This document shows, piece by piece, positions 1 through 6,547 of a DNA stretch of 7,094 nt. The position numbers and the translations under genes were made by a program. Origin of the DNA: Oceanospirillales bacterium (GTDB lineage Bacteria; Pseudomonadota; Gammaproteobacteria; Xanthomonadales; SZUA-36); contig QIKG01000077.1 in NCBI GenBank assembly GCA_003232965.1, positions 1 through 7,094 on the forward strand. The letters run 5' to 3'. Positions within the stretch are counted from its first letter, which is position 1. Each line of letters starts with the position of its first letter. Under the pieces are notes generated by a model. It had not been told where the DNA came from, did not search any database, and saw only the letters and a list, made by a program, of their open reading frames with translations.

Positions 1-1
1 A

Positions 2-2017
2 TTTGCGGGTCATTATTATGTAAAAGGCGCAGTGTCTGAAACCTTTACTGTGAAATTAGCCTCTGCGTGGACGGATGCATTCTCAACTGAAATATTTTTC
101 AGCAACAACACAATGGACGACTCGCAAGTAACCGTTGGTGACCCGGCGTTTGCTGACATGCAAATTAGCATTAACCGTGATGTTGTTTATTTGGGTGCTG
201 ATGACTCCCGCCAAGCCAATGATTTAAACACCGAGTCACAATTCTTCAAAATTACCGGTCAGTATCTGATAGGCAATCATGTGATCACTGCTGGTTTTGA
301 ACAAGAGTCACTGGATATATTTAATATCTTTGTACAGCAATCAAGAGGTGGTGAATACGATTTCTTCGATGATTCTTTCAATAATCCGCCGCATTGTGCA
401 GCCTTATCAGCCCAAGGTCGTTTTCTTGATCCTGACTGTGGCATGTCGGGTATTGACCGCTTCGAGTTAGGCCGCCCTAGCCGTATTGATTATGGTAGCG
501 CCGGTGGTACCAATGTTGCTACTGATGCCGCTGCTGCATTCACTAATGATCAGAACAGCGTGTATATTCAGGATGAGCTTTACTTTCCGGCTCAGGATCT
601 GTCTATTGTTTTCGGTCTGCGTTATGACTGGTTTCAATCCGACGATGCGCCGAATTTTAATGCAGCCTTTAGCGAAGCCAACGGTTTCCGTAATGATGCA
701 ACCATTGATGGTGTAGATTTATTGCAACCTCGCTTCGGCTTTACTTGGGGCGCGGCAGATGATATTTCGATCCGTGGTGGTTTTGGTCTGTATTCAGGCG
801 GCAACCCGAATGTTTGGATATCCAATTCATATAGCAACGATGGCCTGACAAATGTTCAGTTGAGACTGAACAACTTTGATGGCGCAGGCTCTATACTCGA
901 TGGTAGTATCCCGCTGGTTGGTAATGGTTTACCTGGCTTTGCCGTACCGCAAGAATTATTTGATACGGTAGCTGGGGTCACACCTGCGAATGGCAGCACC
1001 AGTCGTTTGGCTTTGATTGACCCTAACTTCAAGCAGCCGGCTGAATGGAAGCTTGCGCTAGGTGTTACTTGGGATATGCCTTGGTATGAAATTCAGGTAG
1101 ATTTCGATTACCTGCATACCCGCACTGTTGATTCAGCGATTTATGTCGATGTATCGCAGTCTATTGTGGGCGAGACTATCATCGGACAACCGATTTATGC
1201 CTACACCAATCATGGGCGCGATAACTTTATGCTAACTAACTCGAGTCGTACTGCAAAAAGCAATATATTCTCCGTGGTTATGCGTAAAGAGTTTGAAAAT
1301 GGTCTTGATTTGATGTTTGGTTATGCCTTTACTCAAGCAGAAGATATCTCGCCAATGACTAGCTCAACGGGTAGCTCAAACTTCTCAAATGTAGCCTTGA
1401 ATGATATTAACGATCCAAGGCCAGCAACATCCAACTATGAAGTTCCGCATCGCTTTACCCTGCGTGCTACATGGGGTCGCTACTTCTTCAAAGATCTAGA
1501 AACCCGTGTTTCTATGTTCGCCTTCACCAAGTCAGGACAGCCGCAGAGCTATGTAATGGGTAGTGGCGATCTTGAAGGTAATGGCCGCTTTGGACGGCAT
1601 TTGTTGTATGTGCCAACCGGGCTTAGTGACAGCAATGTTGTCTTCGAAGATAGCTTTGATGTTGAGGCGTTCTTCGCTTTTGTTCAAGAAGAAGGTCTGA
1701 GCAGTGGTTTAACCGATCGTAACGGTCAGTATGCCAGTTGGTCAACTCGCTTTGACTTGCGCGTAGATCAAGAAATACCGCTCTTTGGTAATACTAAAGG
1801 TCGTCTGTTCGTGAAGGTATATAACCTTGGCAACCTGCTTGATGATAGCTGGGGTCTGGTTAATGATGCACAGTTCTTCTCAGTGCAAGTTGTAAACTCC
1901 AGTGTTAACGATGCTGGCCAGTATGTGTTCGAACGCTTTAATGATCGCAGCATCAATAACTTGCTTGAGAATCGTTCACTGTGGACGGTCCGTCTGGGCG
2001 TAGAAGTTAACTTCTAA
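2..2017 (+). CDS. TonB-dependent outer-membrane receptor, Oar-like, C-terminal part (5' end cut by window edge)
   Basis: The reading frame is open from the first bases of the window to a TAA stop, giving about 671 residues, so the true start lies upstream. A GTG at 32 is in frame but is internal, because the frame continues above it with barrel-like sequence. The visible part is a transmembrane beta-barrel: alternating aromatic/polar strands separated by Asn/Asp/Gly/Ser-rich loops. It carries the LQPRFGFTWG, IRGGFGLYSGG and FVKVYNLGN segments seen in Oar-like TonB-dependent receptors and ends in VRLGVEVNF, with the C-terminal Phe needed for barrel assembly. The plug, TonB box, signal peptide and any N-terminal carboxypeptidase-regulatory domain would be off the left edge. 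Two cysteines in one predicted surface loop (around 394-440) may form a disulfide. Such receptors import large substrates with TonB-ExbBD energy. The ligand cannot be read from this part; peptide uptake is only a guess from the peptidases downstream. Family call is fairly sure, subfamily less so. Confidence 0.85.
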   Translation, partial: FAGHYYVKGAVSETFTVKLASAWTDAFSTEIFFSNNTMDDSQVTVGDPAFADMQISINRDVVYLGADDSRQANDLNTESQFFKITGQYLIGNHVITAGFEQESLDIFNIFVQQSRGGEYDFFDDSFNNPPHCAALSAQGRFLDPDCGMSGIDRFELGRPSRIDYGSAGGTNVATDAAAAFTNDQNSVYIQDELYFPAQDLSIVFGLRYDWFQSDDAPNFNAAFSEANGFRNDATIDGVDLLQPRFGFTWGAADDISIRGGFGLYSGGNPNVWISNSYSNDGLTNVQLRLNNFDGAGSILDGSIPLVGNGLPGFAVPQELFDTVAGVTPANGSTSRLALIDPNFKQPAEWKLALGVTWDMPWYEIQVDFDYLHTRTVDSAIYVDVSQSIVGETIIGQPIYAYTNHGRDNFMLTNSSRTAKSNIFSVVMRKEFENGLDLMFGYAFTQAEDISPMTSSTGSSNFSNVALNDINDPRPATSNYEVPHRFTLRATWGRYFFKDLETRVSMFAFTKSGQPQSYVMGSGDLEGNGRFGRHLLYVPTGLSDSNVVFEDSFDVEAFFAFVQEEGLSSGLTDRNGQYASWSTRFDLRVDQEIPLFGNTKGRLFVKVYNLGNLLDDSWGLVNDAQFFSVQVVNSSVNDAGQYVFERFNDRSINNLLENRSLWTVRLGVEVNF

Positions 2018-2038
2018 ACCAGCGTTATTTAGATGAAT

Positions 2039-2070
2039 AAACCAGCCTTCTTGCGAGGGCTGGTTTTTTT
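2039..2070 (+). terminator. Rho-independent terminator of the TonB receptor gene
   Basis: The arms AAACCAGCC (2039-2047) and GGCTGGTTT (2058-2066) pair perfectly. The stem continues inward with TTC/GAG (one G-T wobble) to a TTGC loop. A run of seven T follows the stem (2064-2070). It begins 22 bp after the receptor stop codon, so it should insulate ppnN from receptor transcription. Confidence 0.9.
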
Positions 2071-2164
2071 ATATGCGGAATAAAGTCACAATTTCCTGTG
2101 CCAACAAATAAATTGGGGTATGCTTTGCCATCGATAAAAATAATATATAAATAGAGAATAATTG

Positions 2165-3532
2165 ATGGAAGCTGTAACTACCCAGGTTTATCCTGCAGGT
2201 CTACTAAATACCCTTTCCCACATAGAAGTAAAGCGTCTACAACATGCCAGTGCTGGCGCGCTTAAAGAATTGCTGCGCCGCTGTGCGCTAGCGGTATTAA
2301 CTAGCGGTAGTTCATCGGATGATGCCGAAGCTATGCTGGCGCTATACCGGGATTTTGAACTCGATGTTATCCACACCAATCGTGGTATTCGCCTAGATAT
2401 GAAAAACGCTCCGGGCATTGCCTTTGTTGATGGGAAAATGATTGAGGGTGTGCGCGAGCTTTTATCTGCTGTACTACGCGATATTGTCTATCACGATATC
2501 GAAATGTGTGAGGGTGGGCGTTATGAAGAAACCGACTCTGAAAGCATTACCAGCGTGGTGTTTGAAATCCTCCGCAATGCCGGCGTCATGATACCTAATA
2601 CCGATCCGAATATGGTGGTTTGCTGGGGTGGTCATTCGATTAAACGGGTGGAATACGACTATACCAAGGTCTGTGGTTATGAAATGGGATTGCGCGGTTT
2701 AAATATTTGTACCGGCTGTGGACCTGGAGCAATGAAAGGGCCGATGAAAGGCGCGACCATATCGCACGGTAAACAACGCCTCGCACCGGGCCGTTATATT
2801 GGCATTACAGAGCCGGGCATCATTGCCGCTGAAAGTCCAAACCCAACGGTTAACGAACTCATCATCATGCCCGATATAGAAAAGCGCTTAGAAGCCTTTG
2901 TGCGCCTTGGTCACGGCATTGTAGTGTTTCCTGGAGGGGTTGGTACAGCGGAAGAAATACTGTATTTATTGGGAATTTTGATGCACCCTGATAATGCAGG
3001 CGTTCCTTTTCCGCTAGTGTTTTCAGGCCCGGCATCAGCCGCTACCTACTTTGAACAAATTGATGAGTTTATTGTGCATGCCCTCGGTGAGGAAACCCGT
3101 AAGTATTACCAAATTATTATAGACGACCCGCAGGCGACTGCTGTGGCAATGTCTACTGGCATCGAGAAGGTAAAGGCTTATCGCAAAAATCGTGGTGGAG
3201 CATATTATTTCAATTGGGGCTTGCACATTGATATTGATTTTCAGCAGCCGTTTATTCCTGACCACGCGCATATGGCGGAATTAAACCTGTTCCGTGACCA
3301 GGCACCACATCTGCTGGCAGGAAATTTACGCAAAGCCTTCTCTGGAATTGTCGCCGGTAATGTTAAACCGGTAGGTATTGCCTCAATTCGCAAACACGGA
3401 AAATTTGAAATCAGTGGCGAGCCAGCACTGATGAAATTGCTAGATACCTTGCTGCAGGCTTTTGTAGCACAGGACAGAATGAAAATGCCCGGCACAATGC
3501 CCTACGAACCCTGCTACAAAGTAATATCGTAG
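2165..3532 (+). CDS. ppnN: Pyrimidine/purine nucleotide 5'-monophosphate nucleosidase (PpnN/YgdH, LOG family)
   Basis: This 455-residue protein is close to full-length E. coli PpnN (454 residues) and collinear with it as I recall that sequence. PpnN is a cytosolic enzyme that cleaves nucleoside 5'-monophosphates to free base and ribose 5-phosphate. In E. coli it is stimulated by (p)ppGpp, feeding purine salvage during the stringent response. Three regions are visible: an N-terminal DUF4478-type domain (about 1-115), a Rossmann-like LOG/'lysine decarboxylase' domain (about 145-330) and a C-terminal DUF3412-type domain (about 335-455). Key motifs are NMVVCWGGHS (149-158), NICTGCGPGAM (180-190), MPDIEKRLEAF (from 235) and PGGVGTAEE (256-264), which holds the nucleotide-binding loop and catalytic glutamates. 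The C-terminal FSGIVAGNVK segment is also conserved. I chose ATG 2165 over the TTG immediately before it because it gives the family length and a weak GAGAA ribosome site lies about 8 nt upstream. Its TAG stop lies inside a REP-like palindrome. It is probably transcribed alone, after the preceding terminator. Confidence 0.96.
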   Translation: MEAVTTQVYPAGLLNTLSHIEVKRLQHASAGALKELLRRCALAVLTSGSSSDDAEAMLALYRDFELDVIHTNRGIRLDMKNAPGIAFVDGKMIEGVRELLSAVLRDIVYHDIEMCEGGRYEETDSESITSVVFEILRNAGVMIPNTDPNMVVCWGGHSIKRVEYDYTKVCGYEMGLRGLNICTGCGPGAMKGPMKGATISHGKQRLAPGRYIGITEPGIIAAESPNPTVNELIIMPDIEKRLEAFVRLGHGIVVFPGGVGTAEEILYLLGILMHPDNAGVPFPLVFSGPASAATYFEQIDEFIVHALGEETRKYYQIIIDDPQATAVAMSTGIEKVKAYRKNRGGAYYFNWGLHIDIDFQQPFIPDHAHMAELNLFRDQAPHLLAGNLRKAFSGIVAGNVKPVGIASIRKHGKFEISGEPALMKLLDTLLQAFVAQDRMKMPGTMPYEPCYKVIS

Positions 3533-3557
3533 GCTGGGCATAAATGCCCAGCCTACG
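3528..3557. repeat. REP-like palindrome A (symmetric type), overlapping the ppnN stop codon
   Basis: The arms CGTAGGCTGGGCA (3528-3540) and TGCCCAGCCTACG (3545-3557) pair over 13 bp without mismatch around a TAAA loop. The TAG of the left arm is the ppnN stop codon. It belongs to the same family as the palindromes at 3601, 6388, 6462 and 6504. Here the family's GGGTGGG is GGCTGGG, and the opposite arm carries the matching change. A T5 run lies 8 nt past the stem (3566-3570), so it may act as a weak terminator, but the gap makes this uncertain. Confidence 0.85.
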
Positions 3558-3600
3558 GGGTATTGTTTTTCCCACATGTCTTCATTTACCGCGTAATTGG

Positions 3601-3628
3601 GCAGGGTGGGCCATTTATGCCCACGCGT
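3601..3628 (+). repeat. REP-like palindrome B (asymmetric type), abutting the stop codon of the minus-strand gene
   Basis: GTGGGC (3606-3611) and GCCCAC (3619-3624) form the stem, preceded by CAGG and followed by GCGTC. It matches copy C and the reverse complement of copy D, apart from one extra C in the centre (GGCCATTTATGCC) and a degraded left end (GCAGGG for GTAGGG). The right end runs directly into TCA, the TGA stop of the gene on the minus strand. Confidence 0.75.
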
Positions 3629-4326
3629 CAGGGCTTGTTAAGGAGAACCGACTTTTTGATGTAGGCGCGCACGGCTGATATGGGAATGCCACGTGTATAA
3701 ACCAGCGCTTCTCCTTCATCCTTCATCTGCCGCTCGCGAATCAGCCGAGCTTTTTCTTCGCTAAAAATTTCACTGCTATCTATTCTCGAACCGCTATCGG
3801 TGAAATGGTAATTTTGTGCCAGTGCCAGCAATTCGGCCGGCATTTGCACATTATCAATCGGCAGGCGTAAGACATATTGATTATCACTGCTGACTGAAAC
3901 CGGCAAATAACAAACGGGATTCAGGCCCCGGTAACGGATAAATTCTTCGTGTTTTAAAAAAACCAAAAACCGGTTACCTTCCTGCCATAAATCGGTATCG
4001 GGAAAATAACAGTGCTCGCCCTTAATGCCTTCATCATAAACCGTGAACTGCTCAAGCTCGCGATTGCCTTTATATGTCGTCATTGGGCGCATCCATGCAA
4101 CACCTTTATTGGGAAATCCCCGTAGGTATTCATAGCGAGTGTGGTTTAGCTGAGCTATCGCTAGCATTTCGGCGTTTAGGATTAGATCTTTAAACAAAGG
4201 CGCTGGACTAAGTTCTTTGGCAGCGATTGAGTCTTCTGCAGCAGCAGTTTTTAGAGGTTCCAGTGCATAGCAGTTGAATGTGCTTAGAAAGAGCAGGGGA
4301 AGAAAGGTTTTCAATAAGTTATTCAT
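3628..4326 (-). CDS. Secreted protein of unknown function (232 aa)
   Basis: I do not recognise the family with confidence. The first 21 residues form a clear Sec signal peptide: basic Lys6, a hydrophobic core of Leu/Phe, and cleavage expected after CYA (residue 21). The lipobox is absent although a Cys lies at 19, so this is a periplasmic or secreted soluble protein of about 211 residues. The mature part has exactly two cysteines, C106 (GEHCYFPD) and C139 (NPVCYLPV), which could pair. The stretch from residue 47 to 155 alternates beta-type segments, with TTYKG, a Cys, then EGNRFLVFL (116-124). That order faintly recalls bacterial NTR/TIMP-like OB-fold domains, but this is inference only. The C-terminal 50 residues are charged and helical (EEKARLIRERQ, then AVRAYIKKSV). 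The start is supported by the signal peptide; the ribosome site is weak (GGGTAGAC before the ATG). It is divergent from the M2 peptidase gene and convergent with ppnN. Confidence 0.8.
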   Translation of the reverse strand: MNNLLKTFLPLLFLSTFNCYALEPLKTAAAEDSIAAKELSPAPLFKDLILNAEMLAIAQLNHTRYEYLRGFPNKGVAWMRPMTTYKGNRELEQFTVYDEGIKGEHCYFPDTDLWQEGNRFLVFLKHEEFIRYRGLNPVCYLPVSVSSDNQYVLRLPIDNVQMPAELLALAQNYHFTDSGSRIDSSEIFSEEKARLIRERQMKDEGEALVYTRGIPISAVRAYIKKSVLLNKP

Positions 4327-4489
4327 GTCTACCCGGGTATTATTAAGTGTTATAAGAATAGCCTTTAATCAGCGATGCGTCAGCTATTTGTCGGTAAAAA
4401 CCCCAAATGACTACAGCAAGCCCGATTTACACCATCTTAATCGCTATCGCAGGGAAAATAAAACCACTTTCTGCTAAACTGAATCGTTA

Positions 4490-4500
4490 TTTTTTTTTTT
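4490..4500. repeat. 11-T homopolymer tract in the divergent intergenic region
   Basis: Eleven consecutive T lie 50 bp upstream of the M2 peptidase start codon, inside the 224-bp region shared with the divergent secreted-protein gene. It could act as an AT-rich promoter element, bend the DNA, or change length by slippage. The rest of 4327-4550 holds no gene I can support and no clear sigma-70 promoter. Confidence 0.8.
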
Positions 4501-4539
4501 GCGTGAAAAGCGTAAGCATAAATTCTATTCACAGCGTAT

Positions 4540-4543
4540 AGGA
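4540..4543 (+). promoter_or_regulatory. Ribosome binding site of the M2 peptidase gene
   Basis: AGGA followed by an A-rich spacer ends 7 nt before ATG 4551. Together with the signal peptide beginning MKK, this fixes the start of the peptidase. Confidence 0.7.
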
Positions 4544-4550
4544 AAAAATT

Positions 4551-6362
4551 ATGAAAAAAACCCACAAACTACTGCTCGCAAGCTCACTCAGCTTGTGTTT
4601 ATGGGCCCCAAATGCCTTAACCGAAGCGCAACCTGCTGCAACCGCAGAAGAAGCGAAGGCCTTTATTACTGCAGCTGAAAAAAAGCTGAGTCAACTTTTT
4701 ATTGAAGTTAGCCAGGCCGAGTGGGTGTATCAGAACTTCATCACCCAAGATTCCGAAGCCCTGTCTGCCCGAGCCAGTGAAAACCTAACCGGTGAAATGG
4801 TGCGTTTTGCGAACGCGGCTGCGCGTTTTAATGGCCTTAAATTGGGTTACGATACCCGGCGTAAGCTAGATGCCTTGCGTCAAGGCCTTGTCCTGCCGGC
4901 ACCGAATGATGCGGCTAAAAATGCTGAGCTTGCGGCTGTTTCAACCAAAATGAACGGTATGTATGGCAAAGGTAAATACTGCCCTGAGAAAGGCGAATGT
5001 CAGGATCTTGGCGCTTTGGAAAAAATCATTAGCGGATCCCGAAATGAAGCCGAACTAAGAACGGCATGGGAAGGCTGGCGTACTATTTCTCCACCGATGC
5101 GGGACTTATTTGCCCGTCAGACCGAATTAAGCAACGAGGGTGCACAAGAATTAGGCTATGCGGATCTCGGGCAAATGTGGCGTTCAGGTTACGATATGGA
5201 GCCGGATGCTTTCGCGGATGAGTTAGATCGTCTCTGGGGGCAGGTAGGGCCTTTGTATAATGCACTGCATTGCCATGTGCGCGCTAAGCTGGGTGAGGAA
5301 TATGGTACCGATGTGGTGCCCCAAGATGGCCCGATACCGGCCCATTTACTGGGTAATATGTGGGCGCAGAGCTGGGACAATATTTATGACCTAGTCGCTC
5401 CAAAATCTAATGCTAAAGGTGTTGATCTCACAGCGCTGCTGAATGAACACGATTATGATGCAATTAAAATGGTCAAAGTGGGCGAGCAATTCTTCAGTTC
5501 ACTGGGTTTTGAGGAATTACCAGAAACTTTCTGGGATCGTTCGTTATTCGTAAAACCGGCTGACCGTGATGTGGTTTGTCATGCCTCTGCGTGGAATCTG
5601 GATAGTAAAGATGATATTCGCATCAAGATGTGCATTAAGGTGGATGGCGAAGACTTTAATACCGTGCACCATGAGCTAGGCCACAATTATTATCAGCGGG
5701 CTTATAACGGGCTACCTACCTTGTATCAAGGTTCGGCCAACGATGGTTTCCACGAAGCGGTTGGTGATACCATTTCATTATCCATCACGCCTGCCTATCT
5801 TAAGCAGATTAAATTGCTGGATGAAATACCATCCACGGAAGGCGACTTGGGATTGTTGATGAAGACAGCACTGCAAAAAATCGCTTTCCTGCCTTTCAGT
5901 CTAGTTGTTGATCAGTGGCGCTGGCAGGTTTTTGCAGGTAAAGCAGACCCCGCTGGCTACAATGATTTGTGGTGGGAATTGCGGACAAAATATCAGGGCG
6001 TAGCAGCACCTGGCGAGCGTCCGAAAAATGCATTTGATCCGGGCGCGAAATATCACATTCCGGGCAATACCCCGTATACGCGTTATTTCCTGGCACACAT
6101 TCTACAGTTCCAGTTCCACCGTTCTTTATGTGAAATCGCCGGCGACAAAGGTGATATCCACCGTTGTTCTATCTACAACAATAAAGAAGCTGGTGCGCGT
6201 TTGAATGCCATGTTGGAAATGGGTTCATCCCGCCCTTGGCCAGAAGCACTGGCAGCACTAACGGGCAAAGAAACAATGGATGCCACCGCAATTTTAGACT
6301 ACTTTGCACCACTGAAAGTATGGCTAGATGAGCAGAACAAAGACCGCTCATGCGGTTGGTAA
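4551..6362 (+). CDS. Exported peptidyl-dipeptidase, angiotensin-converting-enzyme-like (peptidase family M2)
   Basis: A 603-residue zinc metallopeptidase that should remove C-terminal dipeptides from peptides in the periplasm. Residues 1-26 or so are a Sec signal peptide (MKKTHK, then a Leu/Ser core); LSLC is not a valid lipobox. The zinc site is HELGH (H374, E375, H378) with the third ligand E402 in DGFHEAVGD, at the ACE spacing. I aligned it by eye, from memory, to the human testis ACE domain. Counterparts of the residues that hold substrate and transition state are present: H344 and A345 (VCHASAW), Q273, K500, H502, Y509 and Y512. Chloride site 1 (R177, W271, W474, R478) and site 2 (Y214, R511) are also kept, as are all three ACE disulfides (C144-C150, C343-C361, C527-C539). 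It is one catalytic domain, with no transmembrane anchor at the C-terminus. Bacterial ACE homologues such as that of Xanthomonas have this form. The gene stands alone, divergent from the 232-residue secreted protein. Substrate is unknown; peptide scavenging or wall-peptide trimming are both possible. Confidence 0.96.
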   Translation: MKKTHKLLLASSLSLCLWAPNALTEAQPAATAEEAKAFITAAEKKLSQLFIEVSQAEWVYQNFITQDSEALSARASENLTGEMVRFANAAARFNGLKLGYDTRRKLDALRQGLVLPAPNDAAKNAELAAVSTKMNGMYGKGKYCPEKGECQDLGALEKIISGSRNEAELRTAWEGWRTISPPMRDLFARQTELSNEGAQELGYADLGQMWRSGYDMEPDAFADELDRLWGQVGPLYNALHCHVRAKLGEEYGTDVVPQDGPIPAHLLGNMWAQSWDNIYDLVAPKSNAKGVDLTALLNEHDYDAIKMVKVGEQFFSSLGFEELPETFWDRSLFVKPADRDVVCHASAWNLDSKDDIRIKMCIKVDGEDFNTVHHELGHNYYQRAYNGLPTLYQGSANDGFHEAVGDTISLSITPAYLKQIKLLDEIPSTEGDLGLLMKTALQKIAFLPFSLVVDQWRWQVFAGKADPAGYNDLWWELRTKYQGVAAPGERPKNAFDPGAKYHIPGNTPYTRYFLAHILQFQFHRSLCEIAGDKGDIHRCSIYNNKEAGARLNAMLEMGSSRPWPEALAALTGKETMDATAILDYFAPLKVWLDEQNKDRSCGW

Positions 6363-6365
6363 TCA

Positions 6366-6385
6366 GGGGAGACGGTACCGTCCCC
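6366..6385. repeat. KpnI-type palindrome just after the M2 peptidase stop
   Basis: GACGGTACCGTC (6371-6382) is a perfect 12-bp palindrome. GGG before it and CCC after it extend the hairpin, with one bulged A at 6370. It starts 4 bp after the stop codon and its last bases merge into repeat C. With no T run it is not a standard terminator, though the hairpin could protect the mRNA 3' end. It is unrelated in sequence to the REP-like family. Confidence 0.6.
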
Positions 6386-6387
6386 GG

Positions 6388-6415
6388 CGTAGGGTGGGCA
6401 TTCATGCCCACGCGT
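6388..6415 (+). repeat. REP-like palindrome C (asymmetric type)
   Basis: GTGGGCAT (6394-6401) pairs with ATGCCCAC (6404-6411) around a TC loop. The left end is CGTAGG and the right end GCGT, so the flanks are not self-complementary. Bases 6389-6414 match the reverse complement of copy D at 25 of 26 positions. The upstream CCCGG is shared with copy E, 116 bp downstream. Confidence 0.85.
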
Positions 6416-6461
6416 CCCAACCCCAATATTTTACGCACGCTTGACCTAACTTTTAAGCTTT

Positions 6462-6489
6462 GCGCGTGGGCATAAATGCCCACCCTACC
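6462..6489 (-). repeat. REP-like palindrome D (asymmetric type, inverted relative to C)
   Basis: GTGGGCAT (6466-6473) pairs with ATGCCCAC (6476-6483). Read on the minus strand it runs GTAGGG to CACGCG, the same order as copies B and C. With C it makes a head-to-head inverted pair separated by 48 bp, an arrangement like the BIME units of enterobacterial REP sequences. Confidence 0.85.
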
Positions 6490-6503
6490 ACCATCAAACC
6501 CGG

Positions 6504-6533
6504 CGTATGGTGGGCATTCATACCCACCCTACG
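6504..6533. repeat. REP-like palindrome E (symmetric type, two mismatches)
   Basis: The arms 6504-6517 and 6520-6533 are complementary at 12 of 14 positions around a TC centre; mismatches are T6508/C6529 and C6515/A6522. Both ends carry the CGTA flank, as in copy A. It lies 14 bp after copy D and 14 bp before the stop codon of the DUF885 pseudogene. Confidence 0.8.
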
Positions 6534-6547
6534 GTAATATGGGCTGC

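Noticed and set aside
32..34. GTG as the start of the TonB receptor gene
   Set aside because: The frame is open above it to the window edge, and the protein would lack the signal peptide, TonB box and plug.
2125..2151. Possible ppnN promoter, TTGCCA and TATAAA
   Set aside because: Spacing is only 15 bp and the start point would fall almost on the ribosome site; the AT-rich context makes chance matches likely.
2162..2164. TTG immediately before the ppnN ATG as the start codon
   Set aside because: It adds only one residue. The ATG at 2165 fits the family length and sits at a better distance from the GAGAA site.
3628..4326. Lipoprotein reading of the 232-aa protein (Cys19)
   Set aside because: The residues before the Cys are Thr-Phe-Asn, which do not fit a lipobox; an ordinary signal peptidase I site follows after CYA.
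4274..4477. 67-residue plus-strand ORF across the start of the 232-aa gene
   Set aside because: It overlaps the signal-peptide end of a supported gene, has no ribosome site, and its product looks like translated promoter DNA.
4426..4480. Possible peptidase promoter elements, TTTACA (4426) and TGCTAAACT (4472)
   Set aside because: Each resembles part of a sigma-70 promoter, but neither has a partner at acceptable spacing.
6388..6534. CRISPR array
   Set aside because: The repeats are palindromes in mixed orientation with unequal 14-48 bp spacers, and no cas gene is nearby.
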